A DNA stretch of 64,000 nucleotides from Candidatus Villigracilis propinquus. Its GTDB lineage: Bacteria; Chloroflexota; Anaerolineae; Anaerolineales; Villigracilaceae. The DNA is taken from NCBI GenBank assembly GCA_016714565.1, contig JADKDM010000026.1, forward strand, positions 16,305 to 80,304, given 5' to 3'. Positions 52,076 to 60,567 of the stretch are shown here, piece by piece. Position numbers and translations under genes: made by a program. Within the stretch, counting starts at the first letter, position 1. Every line of letters starts with the position of its first letter. Below the pieces are notes generated by a model. The model had not been told where the DNA came from. It saw only the letters and a program-made list of their open reading frames with translations, and did no database searches.

Positions 52076-52318
52076 TTATTCCCTCACAAAACCGATGATC
52101 TTTTCTTCATCAGCATTTTCAAGTATTTCAATAAAACCAATCTTGGACAAAGGCCAGATCACTTTGGTGACATTGTTGTCAAGATAGTGCAGGTCTTTGC
52201 CGTCTTTCTGGCGTGGATTAATCACCAGAATAATTGTATCTGTGGGCTTGGGAAGTTCTTCGATCTCTCCGGCTACGGAGGTCTCCCCGGAAATGTGTAA
52301 GATCACCGAATACGCCAT
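52076..52318 (-). CDS. Hypothetical protein, 80 residues
   Basis: A small protein with alternating strands (MAYSVILHISGE, DTIILVINPRQKDGKDLHYLD, TKVIWPLSKIGFIEILEN). No membrane helix, signal or known motif. It is placed one base before the OmpR-type regulator gene and 17 bases after the FHA gene, so it belongs to the same unit and may be a small partner of one of them. The family is not recognised. Confidence 0.7.
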   Translation of the reverse strand: MAYSVILHISGETSVAGEIEELPKPTDTIILVINPRQKDGKDLHYLDNNVTKVIWPLSKIGFIEILENADEEKIIGFVRE

Positions 52319-52335
52319 GAGTTCACTCTCTTTTC

Positions 52336-52845
52336 TTATTGATTTTTTACCAGAATTTGCAGTTTCATTTTCCCAAGGGCAACAATATCTCCGTGATTGA
52401 TCAACTGCTCCACATTGGGATTAAGTCTTTTCCCGTTTACATAAGTTCCATTGGCGGAGCCAAGGTCCATGAAGATCAGGCGATTCCCGTCCCGCTTTAT
52501 AATGGCATGAAGGCGCGATACACCGGCGGCGTATGCCTGATATGGAGACAAATCGATATCCGGCATAATGGGCTGTCCTTCGCTGATACGTCCCATGGTG
52601 AATTCGTTACGGGCCGAAAGTGGGAGGACCTGGCCCGTATCCAATAAATGAATGCTGCCCCAGGCGTCGCTGCCGTCAAATGGCTGATATTCATCTTCTG
52701 CGCTGGCCTTGTTCACCCTTTTAAAATTATCGGTAGTGATGGTCTGGGTGATAAGGGAATCCTTCCCTACCAGTTGAGCGCCACATTCAGCACAAAACAT
52801 TGCACCTGCCATGTTGGCATGTTTGCAGGTTGAACAAACGATCAT
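52336..52845 (-). CDS. Zinc-ribbon and FHA domain protein
   Basis: 169 residues. The N-terminus has a zinc-ribbon (CSTCKHANMAGAMFCAECG, two CxxC pairs in residues 4-22). The FHA domain covers about 75-165, with the phosphothreonine-binding signature GVSRLHAII and the turn NGTYVNGKRL. FHA domains bind phosphothreonine made by Ser/Thr kinases such as the one at 55254, so this should be an adaptor in that pathway. Its ATG overlaps the DnaJ-vWA stop by four bases. Confidence 0.93.
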   Translation of the reverse strand: MIVCSTCKHANMAGAMFCAECGAQLVGKDSLITQTITTDNFKRVNKASAEDEYQPFDGSDAWGSIHLLDTGQVLPLSARNEFTMGRISEGQPIMPDIDLSPYQAYAAGVSRLHAIIKRDGNRLIFMDLGSANGTYVNGKRLNPNVEQLINHGDIVALGKMKLQILVKNQ

Positions 52846-54332
52846 CGTGCTTTCTCCTTTGCGCCGCTTAATAAAAGCGCACGGGTTTGATATTTGATAT
52901 CCTTATTGCCGCTATCGCTCCAGGAGTGCATTCTTTCCAGGTTATCAGCTTCAAACAGCGCGGTCTTTGCCAGCGAGTGTTCGCCCTGCGATAGTAAATG
53001 AGTAGCCAGATTATGCAGGTGACGAGCAGCCACGTCATATTGACCGGAATCCGCCGCAGTACGTGCGCGCTCCTGCATTCTATATAAAGTAAGTCGGGAG
53101 AGAGCGCTCAATATTCGGGTTGGCGGCGGCTCTGCGGATGGATTTGGACGAACTTCTCGGGTGAGGTGCAGACGAATGGGCGGGACCGGAGTGGGTCTGG
53201 CCGCGATGGATATCTTTAAGGAACCTGACAATAGTATCAACACATCTTCGGTTAATGCTTCCGGTTCCACCAGGAACTCGATCAAAACATGCAGCGGAGC
53301 CTCGCGAAGGATCGGTCCCAGATGCATGGGGGATTCTATTTCAACTGCCCCGCCTTCCGGCTGAAGGCGAAAGGCATATTTTACTTTGACGTTCTCTTGC
53401 GGCTTGAATTCAAGCAAAATATCGTCAGCGAAAATATTGATCAACGCCTTGAACTTTTCAACAAGCAGGCGCTCAATATCCTTGGGCTTGGAAATGTAAG
53501 CGGAAGAGCCGCCTGTTTTACTGGCAAGGGCATCCAGAAAAATATCATTCCACTCATGTCCGATCCCCATACCGGTAATTCCAATATTAAGAGAAGCAGC
53601 CTCCTCGGCAAGTTTCAAGCAGGCCTGCTCATCGCCGTATGTTTTTCCATCCGTTAATAAAATGATATGGTTGACTCTGGAGGGATCGAGCGTACGGCGA
53701 ACCTCGCGCATCCCGGCTTCCAGACCGTTATAGATCTCCGTAGCGCCCGAGGCCTGCATCATTTGGATGCGAGCTTCCTGTTTTTTCTTGTCTGGGCTGA
53801 CAGATGCGGGGATGATCACTTCGGCGCGGTCACTAAAGGAGACCACACTCAGCACATCTTCAGGACGCAAACTTCTCAATAACTGAATGGCAGTTGCTTT
53901 GACAATATCCAGTTTTTCCCCCTGCATGGAAGTGGAACGATCCAACACCAGGCAGATGTTCAATGGCGGGGTGGGCAGGCTGGTTTTTTCCTCGCGTGAA
54001 CTGACCTCAAGCAGGGCATAGATCAGTTGCGGCTCACCCAGCCTGACAAGATTAGGCCGGCTGTAATGAAGATCATATTTAACAACCGCATTTTCCTCAA
54101 TTTCAGGAGGCAGGGTGGCGTCATACAGGTTGCGGCGTTTCGGATTCGCAAGCACTTCATAGGCTTGCTGGATATCTAGAAATAATTCAGTTTCTCCAGG
54201 AGCCACGTTTTTATCCGGGTGAAGTCGTTGGGCGGCGTCAAAATACGCACGCTTAATTTCTTCCGGTGATGCATCACGGAAGACACCCAAAACTGCATAA
54301 TAATCGGGCTTTCTGGAAGACATCTTATCCAA
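52842..54332 (-). CDS. DnaJ-vWA fusion protein
   Basis: 496 residues. An N-terminal J-domain (about 8-72, with HPD in RLHPDKN) is joined to a von Willebrand factor A domain (about 120-295) with a MIDAS DRSTS, Thr (GATEIYNGL) and Asp (LLTDGKTYG). A beta-sandwich region (VKYAFRLQPEGG) and a C-terminal helical repeat (about 415-480) follow. The J-domain would recruit DnaK-type Hsp70; the vWA domain binds a partner through a metal ion. vWA proteins with kinase/PP2C/FHA neighbours are known from Ter/TerY-like and type VI regulation contexts. Its start overlaps the PP2C gene stop by eight bases. Confidence 0.93.
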   Translation of the reverse strand: MDKMSSRKPDYYAVLGVFRDASPEEIKRAYFDAAQRLHPDKNVAPGETELFLDIQQAYEVLANPKRRNLYDATLPPEIEENAVVKYDLHYSRPNLVRLGEPQLIYALLEVSSREEKTSLPTPPLNICLVLDRSTSMQGEKLDIVKATAIQLLRSLRPEDVLSVVSFSDRAEVIIPASVSPDKKKQEARIQMMQASGATEIYNGLEAGMREVRRTLDPSRVNHIILLTDGKTYGDEQACLKLAEEAASLNIGITGMGIGHEWNDIFLDALASKTGGSSAYISKPKDIERLLVEKFKALINIFADDILLEFKPQENVKVKYAFRLQPEGGAVEIESPMHLGPILREAPLHVLIEFLVEPEALTEDVLILLSGSLKISIAARPTPVPPIRLHLTREVRPNPSAEPPPTRILSALSRLTLYRMQERARTAADSGQYDVAARHLHNLATHLLSQGEHSLAKTALFEADNLERMHSWSDSGNKDIKYQTRALLLSGAKEKAR

Positions 54333-55242
54333 TCATTTGCGCTAATATGACCGTAATGTTGTCGGGGCCACCGGCGGCGTTGGCAGCTTCCACCAAATTC
54401 TGACAGGCACGATGCAGATTCGGCGCATCGATAATCATCCTGAAAATATCATTTTCATTCAAAACACCCCAAAGTCCATCGCTGCAAATCATCAAATATC
54501 CGGGCTGTGGAAATGGGATGGTGAAAATATCCGCTTCCAGCGATTCGCCCTGCCCCAAGGCGCGGATCAAAACATTTCGATGTGGAAAATTCTCCGCCTC
54601 ATCTTTGCTCAGATGACCAAGTTCCTCCAGCCGTTTAACCAGCGAATGGTCTCGGGTGATAACTTCCATTCGGCCATCCGGGTGAACAGCATAGGCGCGG
54701 CTATCCCCCACATGAGCAATTGTGACCTGTTGTCCCAACACCAGCGCAGCAGTGACCGTAGTCCCGCTCCCAGGCGCTTCACGCTGAACGTATTGATGGG
54801 CCTCCATGATCGAAGTTTCCATAACCTCTTGCAGTGAATCCTGTAGAGGCTGGGTTGGCAGGTTATACAAGTAGGATTGGAACTTTTTGGTGATGTTACC
54901 ACCCATAATACGAATGGCAGCATTGCTAGCCACCTCACCAAACTGGTGACCGCCCATGCCATCTGCAACGATATACAGCCCAAAGGGGATGCTCTCTGTG
55001 CTTCCGGACATGGTGGATGTCTGCGCCAGCACGCTATCTTCATTATGATCACGCTGCTTTCCAACAGACTGGCCCACACTGGCAACGAGCTGTTTCAATT
55101 CATATTTTGTATTCTGACCCGCGACAATGGAATTGATCTGCTGGTCGGTAAGCGGCGCAGTAGTAGCCATATCCATTTGTTGAGGTTTCTGTTTAACAGG
55201 TTCTTCTTTAGCACCAAATAATTTTCGAAAGAAATCAGCCAC
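54325..55242 (-). CDS. PP2C family protein phosphatase
   Basis: 305 residues. A short N-terminal region (1-50) precedes the PP2C domain with its metal motifs RDHNEDSVL, VADGMGGHQFGE, AHVGDSRAY, LMICSDGLWG and GGPDNITVIL. It removes phosphate from Ser/Thr and would oppose the kinase encoded just upstream (11 bases away). No membrane helix is seen, so it is soluble. The kinase-PP2C-FHA order is a common signalling cassette. Confidence 0.96.
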   Translation of the reverse strand: MADFFRKLFGAKEEPVKQKPQQMDMATTAPLTDQQINSIVAGQNTKYELKQLVASVGQSVGKQRDHNEDSVLAQTSTMSGSTESIPFGLYIVADGMGGHQFGEVASNAAIRIMGGNITKKFQSYLYNLPTQPLQDSLQEVMETSIMEAHQYVQREAPGSGTTVTAALVLGQQVTIAHVGDSRAYAVHPDGRMEVITRDHSLVKRLEELGHLSKDEAENFPHRNVLIRALGQGESLEADIFTIPFPQPGYLMICSDGLWGVLNENDIFRMIIDAPNLHRACQNLVEAANAAGGPDNITVILAQMIG

Positions 55243-55253
55243 GAGAACTCCTT

Positions 55254-57137
55254 TTAGGCAAACAGAGCATAGACATGATGGTCTGTTGAGCCAAAATATA
55301 CGATATCGTCAAACACCACCGGGGCGCCGGTAATTGCAGCTTGTGATTCAAATTTCCAGCGCAGACGACCGGTGCGGTATTCAAGACAGTACATACTTCC
55401 ATCCACCGAACCACAATAGACAGAATCCTTGTACACTGTCGGAGAACTACTCACCTGGTTTTCAGTACGGAAGCGCCAAACTTCCTTGGCGGTCCGTATA
55501 TCTATACAATAAAGAAAACCGTCAGCAGCGCCAACAAAAATAAAATCATCGGCAAGGGCGGGCGATGAAACAGACCCCTTGCCCAAGCGGAACTTCCAGA
55601 TCGGCCAGCCGTTCTTCGCATCCAACGCATACAGCGTCCCATCCACGGAAGAAACGTAGATCGCCTGCCCCTTATTAATTGGAGAAGATGTAATCGACCG
55701 CTTCGCCTGAAAGCGCCATTTCAACGCACCGCGAAAATCAAGGGCATACATGGAGCCTGACTCCGTGCCGAAATACACCATTTCATTTGCAAGCAGCGGC
55801 GTGGAATAAATAGGGCCGTCGGTCGCGAATTTCCAGATCGCCCGTCCGCTCGTGGCGTTTACCGCATGAAGGTCCTGGTCTTCCGAACCAAAGAAAATGT
55901 GTCCATCAGAAAATCGGGGAGATGAATATATTTTACCTTCCGTAAAATATGTCCAAACCACCTTGCCATTTCTCATGTTAACACAGTGCAGGCGCTGGTC
56001 TTCCGAACAAAAGAATAAATTACTATCAAAAATCAACGGACGGGAAACGATCCCCCCTTCGGAAGGGTATTTCCATTGGAATTGCCCGTCCGCTGCGCTC
56101 AAGGCATACAGGTTATTATCATAACAACCTACGTACAACATCCCCTGATGCAATAACGGGGTGCCCCTGATCTCATCCTCGCACTTAAAGGACCACAGCG
56201 GCTTAATACCACCCGTGGGAACCGGTATCGAAGAAGTGATCTTGGCAAGTGTGCCCGTCTTGCGGGCTACATTCATCAAGGCTTCCTTCATTGATTCAGC
56301 GCTTTTAAAACGATCAGAAGGGTTATATTGCAAAGCGGTATTAACCACCGCTTCAAACTCCATCGAAACATTTGTATTGATGCGGCGGATGGGTCGCTCC
56401 GCAAAAGAGAAGGGCGGCTCAAGGCGCGGGTCGCGGCGCGTGATCGCATGGTGTAAAGCTGCACCCAGCGAATAAATATCTGCGATTTGGGTGGCTTCGC
56501 CGCGGTACTGTTCCGGGGGAGAATATCCCTCGGTACCGATCATGGTGCCTTTTTGCCCGGTCTGAAATGTCTTCGCGATGCCAAAGTCCACCAATACCAC
56601 ATCACCATTGTGGTTGATCATGACATTGGAAGGCTTCATATCGCGGAAAATGATCGGGTCAGGCTTATGTCCGTGCAGATAGGCCAGCACATCACAAAGT
56701 TGGATCGCCCAACTGATCACCTGATCTTCGGGTAAAAAGCCATTCGCATCCCCAATGACAGTTTCAAGGTCCTTGCCGTGGATAAATTCAAGTACAAGGT
56801 AGGAATGATCATTCTGGGTGAAATAATCGTAAATACGCGGAATGGACGGATGGTTGAGCGTGGCAAGCAAATTCGCTTCCCGCTCAAAATTCTGCACGAT
56901 CGTCTGGCGCACAAGCGGATCTGGAGCCTGGTTGATCATCTCCTTCACAGCCACCAGTTTCACCACATTCGGAAAGTGCAGGTCACGGGCGCGATAAACA
57001 GAACCCATGCCACCTACACCAATCACATCTTGAATGTTATAGCGGTTAACGAGCGTAACCCCAGACTGTAATTGCTGGCGAGGGCGTTGATCTCCCGATT
57101 CCGAACCTATTGGGGATGTAATATTTCTTGTTTCCAG
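55254..57137 (-). CDS. Ser/Thr protein kinase with C-terminal PQQ-type beta-propeller (soluble)
   Basis: About 627 residues if read from CTG 57137, which has AGGAG six bases upstream. A GTG at 57026 is the first conventional codon but would cut the first kinase strand (LVNRYNIQDVIGVGGMGSVYRA), so CTG or an altered ATG is more likely. The kinase domain (about 25-290) has VAVKEMI, FRDMKPSN in place of HRD, and VDFGIAK. From about 310 a propeller of seven or eight blades follows (CEDEIRGTPLLHQGMLYVG, FALDFRGALKWRFQ-like repeats), without any membrane helix between, so the propeller is cytosolic. The kinase partners are PP2C, DnaJ-vWA and FHA proteins. Confidence 0.92.
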   Translation of the reverse strand: METRNITSPIGSESGDQRPRQQLQSGVTLVNRYNIQDVIGVGGMGSVYRARDLHFPNVVKLVAVKEMINQAPDPLVRQTIVQNFEREANLLATLNHPSIPRIYDYFTQNDHSYLVLEFIHGKDLETVIGDANGFLPEDQVISWAIQLCDVLAYLHGHKPDPIIFRDMKPSNVMINHNGDVVLVDFGIAKTFQTGQKGTMIGTEGYSPPEQYRGEATQIADIYSLGAALHHAITRRDPRLEPPFSFAERPIRRINTNVSMEFEAVVNTALQYNPSDRFKSAESMKEALMNVARKTGTLAKITSSIPVPTGGIKPLWSFKCEDEIRGTPLLHQGMLYVGCYDNNLYALSAADGQFQWKYPSEGGIVSRPLIFDSNLFFCSEDQRLHCVNMRNGKVVWTYFTEGKIYSSPRFSDGHIFFGSEDQDLHAVNATSGRAIWKFATDGPIYSTPLLANEMVYFGTESGSMYALDFRGALKWRFQAKRSITSSPINKGQAIYVSSVDGTLYALDAKNGWPIWKFRLGKGSVSSPALADDFIFVGAADGFLYCIDIRTAKEVWRFRTENQVSSSPTVYKDSVYCGSVDGSMYCLEYRTGRLRWKFESQAAITGAPVVFDDIVYFGSTDHHVYALFA

Positions 57138-57172
57138 AAGAAGCTCCTGTTCAAAGCAGGGTGAATTAATGA

Positions 57173-57178
57173 ATTATA
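57173..57178 (-). promoter_or_regulatory. Putative -10 box (TATAAT) of the Ser/Thr kinase operon
   Basis: On the minus strand TATAAT lies about 35 bases before the proposed CTG start. The kinase gene is the first of a run of six minus-strand genes, so this may be the promoter of the whole island. Confidence 0.45.
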
Positions 57179-57258
57179 GTGTGCAGTTGAGGGAATTGCA
57201 AATGTCTACGATTGCAGTTTTGTAGGCGGACAGGCTTGCACGGAAGCAATTTCTACGG

Positions 57259-57264
57259 CACAAT
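57259..57264 (+). promoter_or_regulatory. Putative -10 box (CACAAT) for a leaderless phosphoesterase transcript
   Basis: CACAAT is seven bases before GTG 57272 and no ribosome site is seen. The match to TATAAT is weak, but the spacing repeats the leaderless layout found elsewhere in the window. Confidence 0.35.
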
Positions 57265-57271
57265 TGGCAAC

Positions 57272-57895
57272 GTGAAAATCCTAGCGGTAAGCGACCAGGT
57301 CATAGACCGCATGTATTCGCTGCTCCCCAGCGGGCACTTTCAAGATGTGGACTTGATCCTTGGCTGCGGCGACATGCCTTACACCTACTTGGAATACATC
57401 GTCACCATGCTAAACGTGCCGATGTACTACGTACCAGGCAACCATGACCCTCAAGACGACCTAACGGATAAACGTTCGCGGGCTGAAGGCGGCCTCAACC
57501 TGGACCTGAAAACTGAGTTGCACAAAAAGCTATTGATCGGCGGCTTTGGCGGGTGCATCCGCTACCGTCCAGACGGCGTCAATCAGTACTCCCAGCAACA
57601 AGCCTACCTGCGAGCATATCAAATGCTGCCTCAGTTGCTGATCAACCGCATCAAATATGGCCGCGCGCTGGATGTTCTCATCAGCCACTCGCCGCCCTAC
57701 GAAATTCACGACGACATTAATGATCCCGCCCACCACGGCCTGAAAGCGCTGAACTGGCTGATCCGCATTACCAAGCCGCGATACCACATTCACGGACACA
57801 CCCACTTTTACAGGAACAACCTGGAAACCCAGGAAACGATGGTTGGTTCCACGAAAGTCATCAATGTGTATCCATATAAAATTTTGGAATTTTAA
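57272..57895 (+). CDS. Calcineurin-like metallophosphoesterase
   Basis: 207 residues from GTG 57272 (VKILAVSDQV). Metal-ligand motifs are in place: VSDQVID, GCGDMPYTYLE (GD), VPGNHDPQ (GNHD), VLISHSPPYEIHDD and IHGHTHFYRN. The fold is that of the YfcE/MPPED-like phosphodiesterases, often acting on nucleotides or phosphodiesters. The GTG start lacks a ribosome site but is seven bases from a -10-like box. An upstream frame to 57212 has no features of a real N-terminus. It is 42 bases before the ParB-fold gene. Confidence 0.92.
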   Translation: MKILAVSDQVIDRMYSLLPSGHFQDVDLILGCGDMPYTYLEYIVTMLNVPMYYVPGNHDPQDDLTDKRSRAEGGLNLDLKTELHKKLLIGGFGGCIRYRPDGVNQYSQQQAYLRAYQMLPQLLINRIKYGRALDVLISHSPPYEIHDDINDPAHHGLKALNWLIRITKPRYHIHGHTHFYRNNLETQETMVGSTKVINVYPYKILEF

Positions 57896-57936
57896 AGAAC
57901 AGGAACTATCAAGATAGGAATGGAAGTGAGCTAGAA

Positions 57937-58788
57937 ATGTCAGATGAAATTAATTCACGCGCACGTGCAGATTTTAGCAGGGCACGCTTTAAATCCTTTA
58001 TTAACCAGGTATTTTCGGTTGTTGCTGGAAAGCACACCACCACCCTGCTCTCGTACGATGAGATCAAGGAAAAGCTCCACATTGGCGGCCCAATTTATCG
58101 GGGAGTAAAAACCGTTCGCGTGGAGCAGATCGCGGGTAGTCTGAACCGCTATCACGAGTTCGACCGCGCCTTCCTCCCCAAGGAAGATCAACTCGCCAGC
58201 CGCTGGCAAAAAGTCGACCGTGCTTTTTATCAGGAAATCAACCTTCCACCCGTCGTCTTGTATAAAGTTGGCGATGTCTATTTCGTCGTAGATGGTCATC
58301 ACCGCGTTTCGGTTGCACGCGAGCAGGGACAGATCTACATCGAAGCCGAAGTCCGCGAATGCGCCACGCGCGTTAACATCACAGCGAATATCAAACCCGA
58401 AGACCTTGAGATCCTCGGCGCAAAGGTTAATTTCCTTGAGCGCACCACGCTCGATAGAATTCGCCCTGATGCGAATATCAAATTAAACATCCCCGATGGC
58501 TTTGAGCGCATGCTCGAACACATCGCCGTACACCATTACTTCATGGGAATCGATCTCAAGCGGGACATCTCTGAAAAAGAAGCTGTGGCACACTGGTACG
58601 ACACTGTCTACCGGCCGATCATTGAAGTCATCCGTGAAAGCAGCATCCTAAAAGAGTTTCCCGATAAAACCGAAGGCGACCTCTACCTTTGGGTGCTGGA
58701 CCATCAACATTATTTGTCTAAGGAAGAAGGCCAGCCCCTTCAACCACCAGAAGCAGCAGCCAAGCTCTTTATTGAAGAGAATGAATAA
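57937..58788 (+). CDS. ParB/sulfiredoxin-fold protein
   Basis: 283 residues. A ParB-N/Srx fold core (about 45-150) is suggested by IYRGVKTVRVEQIAGS and the box YFVVDGHHRVSVAREQG, similar to GERR/GHHR loops of ParB-like nucleotide-binding domains. The C-terminal half is helical (LEHIAVHHYFMGIDLKRDISEKEAVAHWYDTVYRP). There is no HTH, so it is not a partition protein. Similar stand-alone proteins are of unknown role. GAAATG with no clear ribosome site precedes; it is followed three bases later by the DapA-like gene, implying an operon. Confidence 0.75.
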   Translation: MSDEINSRARADFSRARFKSFINQVFSVVAGKHTTTLLSYDEIKEKLHIGGPIYRGVKTVRVEQIAGSLNRYHEFDRAFLPKEDQLASRWQKVDRAFYQEINLPPVVLYKVGDVYFVVDGHHRVSVAREQGQIYIEAEVRECATRVNITANIKPEDLEILGAKVNFLERTTLDRIRPDANIKLNIPDGFERMLEHIAVHHYFMGIDLKRDISEKEAVAHWYDTVYRPIIEVIRESSILKEFPDKTEGDLYLWVLDHQHYLSKEEGQPLQPPEAAAKLFIEENE

Positions 58789-58791
58789 CCC

Positions 58792-59703
58792 ATGACTAAC
58801 CTTCATCCACTTGCAGGAGTCTACGCTGCAGCAATTTCTCCCTTAAAAGCAGACGCCTCTTCCTTCGACTTTGAAGCTGCTCCTGCTCTTTTGCATTTTC
58901 TCGCCTCACGCGGATGCCACGGCGCACTACTCTTCGGCACCACTGGCGAGGGGCCATCCTTCTCGCCCAAAGAACGCGAAGCCTTCATGCGTTCTATTCG
59001 TGTGGTGCGCAACCAACTGCGCGGATTCAAACTCCTAGCGGGCACAGGCACACCCAGCCTCACAGAAACCATCGAGCTGACCAAACTCGCTTTTGAACTC
59101 AATTACGATGGCGTGGTTGTTCTGCCTCCCTATTACTTCCGCAAAGCAACGGACGATGGTTTGTTTCAATGGTTCAGTGAATTAATTGAAAAAGCCGTTC
59201 CACAGGGAAAACACCTGCTCGGCTATCACATTCCTGTCATGACAGGCGTTGGCTTTTCTCTGGATCTGCTTGAACGGCTCAAAACAAAATTCCCCAATCA
59301 ATTCGCTGGTATCAAAGACTCATCTCATGACGAAGCCTTCGCTGCGGCAGTCGGTCAACGCTTCGGAAAAGAATTGTTCGTCCTAAACGGCACGGATTCC
59401 TATTTCCACCACGCGCTGAAAAATAACGCGCAGGGTGCTATCACCGCTCCCGCAAATTTGATCTCCGACAATCTGCGCGAGGTTTGGGATTTGTTTCAGG
59501 AAGGCAAAGACCCAACCGAAGCCCAAGCAAAAGTCACCGAGCAACGGCATTTTCTGGAACACTACTCCCCCATTGCCCCAGTGCTCAAAGGCTTGCTTCA
59601 TAAAATACACGGCCTGCCAAACTGGTCAGTCCGCCCGCCGCTGGAAAATTTGGACGAGAAAACTCTCGAAGAAGCAGCGGAAGGTTTTTTGAAGATTGCG
59701 TGA
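58792..59703 (+). CDS. Dihydrodipicolinate synthase family aldolase
   Basis: 303 residues, a TIM barrel of the DapA/NAL class. It has the GTTGEGPSFSPKERE segment, Tyr145 (LGYHIPVMTG), and the Schiff-base Lys175 (FAGIKDSSHDE). These features allow condensation or cleavage of pyruvate-type aldols; members include DapA, N-acetylneuraminate lyase and keto-deoxy-acid aldolases. Its neighbour genes (lipoyl/octanoyl transferase, saccharopine dehydrogenase-like) do not point to lysine synthesis. It closes with a family A palindromic terminator. The start ATG lies three bases after the stop of the ParB-fold gene. Confidence 0.92.
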   Translation: MTNLHPLAGVYAAAISPLKADASSFDFEAAPALLHFLASRGCHGALLFGTTGEGPSFSPKEREAFMRSIRVVRNQLRGFKLLAGTGTPSLTETIELTKLAFELNYDGVVVLPPYYFRKATDDGLFQWFSELIEKAVPQGKHLLGYHIPVMTGVGFSLDLLERLKTKFPNQFAGIKDSSHDEAFAAAVGQRFGKELFVLNGTDSYFHHALKNNAQGAITAPANLISDNLREVWDLFQEGKDPTEAQAKVTEQRHFLEHYSPIAPVLKGLLHKIHGLPNWSVRPPLENLDEKTLEEAAEGFLKIA

Positions 59704-59706
59704 TCA

Positions 59707-59737
59707 TGTGACAGTCACTTTGAAAGTGACTGTCACA
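59707..59737. terminator. Palindromic terminator, family A copy 3
   Basis: TGTGACAGTCACTTT (59707-59721) pairs with AAAGTGACTGTCACA (59723-59737), followed by TTTATAATC. It lies after the aldolase gene and the TATAAT of the next gene begins three bases later, so terminator and promoter are nearly fused. Confidence 0.85.
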
Positions 59738-59739
59738 TT

Positions 59740-59745
59740 TATAAT
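59740..59745 (+). promoter_or_regulatory. Putative -10 box (TATAAT) for a leaderless transcript
   Basis: TATAAT is six bases from the ATG at 59752; no ribosome site lies between. The site directly follows the family A palindrome, so its -35 region would lie in the palindrome. Confidence 0.55.
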
Positions 59746-59751
59746 CAACTT

Positions 59752-60567
59752 ATGAAAATCTGGCGACTTCTCTACTCTCCCCCATCCACAGGTGCATGGA
59801 ACATGGCCGTGGATGAATCCATTCTCGAACACATTTATCATGGGAAGGCGAAACCCACCCTGCGTTTATATTCATGGAATCCTCCCTGCCTTTCATTGGG
59901 ACATGCCCAATCCTTCAAGGATGTGGATATGGAAAGACTCAAATCCCACGGCTGGGACGTTGTGCGCCGTGTGACGGGTGGACGAGCCATCCTGCACACG
60001 GATGAACTCACCTATTCTGTCACAGGCAGCGCAGATGAACCCATTCTGGCGGGCGGCATTTTAGAATCATATAACCGATTGGCAAAAGCATTGCTGTATG
60101 CTGTTCAATCCTTGAGCGTACCTGTTGAAATGAAAGAACATGAAGATGGACATGCCCAGCAAAACTTGAATCCTGTCTGCTTTGAAGTCCCATCCACGTA
60201 TGAAATTACCGTGGATGGAAAAAAGCTGATCGGCTCGGCGCAGGCGCGCAAGAAGGAAGGTGTGTTGCAACATGGCTCGCTTCCATTAACAGGCGACTTA
60301 ACCCGCATTTGCGATGCGCTTATTTTTGAAAACGAATCCGCACGCGAGACAGCCAAGGAAAGACTCCTCGCACGCGCTACAACCGTCGAATCCGTTTTAG
60401 GTGTGAAAACTGATTGGGAAACAGCAGCCCAGGCTTTCGTCCGAGGGTTTGAGGCGGAGTTGGGAATCCAGTTCGAGCGTGGAGAAATGTCTCCATCCGA
60501 AATCCAAAGAGCTGAAGAATTAGTCAAAGAAAAATATGCGCACGCCTCATGGACGGAGAGAATATGA
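59752..60567 (+). CDS. Lipoate/octanoyl transferase (BPL/LplA fold, LipM-like)
   Basis: 271 residues, biotin/lipoate protein ligase fold: MAVDESILEH, LGHAQSFKDVD, RRVTGGRAILHTDELTYS, and the Cys143 segment NPVCFEVPSTYE followed by GKKLIGSAQARKKEGVLQHGSL. The presence of Cys143 and of no clear ATP site suits LipM-type octanoyl transferases that load lipoyl domains from octanoyl-ACP; lipoate ligase is the alternative. The start ATG has a -10 box six bases before it. The stop overlaps the next gene start (ATGA). Confidence 0.9.
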   Translation: MKIWRLLYSPPSTGAWNMAVDESILEHIYHGKAKPTLRLYSWNPPCLSLGHAQSFKDVDMERLKSHGWDVVRRVTGGRAILHTDELTYSVTGSADEPILAGGILESYNRLAKALLYAVQSLSVPVEMKEHEDGHAQQNLNPVCFEVPSTYEITVDGKKLIGSAQARKKEGVLQHGSLPLTGDLTRICDALIFENESARETAKERLLARATTVESVLGVKTDWETAAQAFVRGFEAELGIQFERGEMSPSEIQRAEELVKEKYAHASWTERI

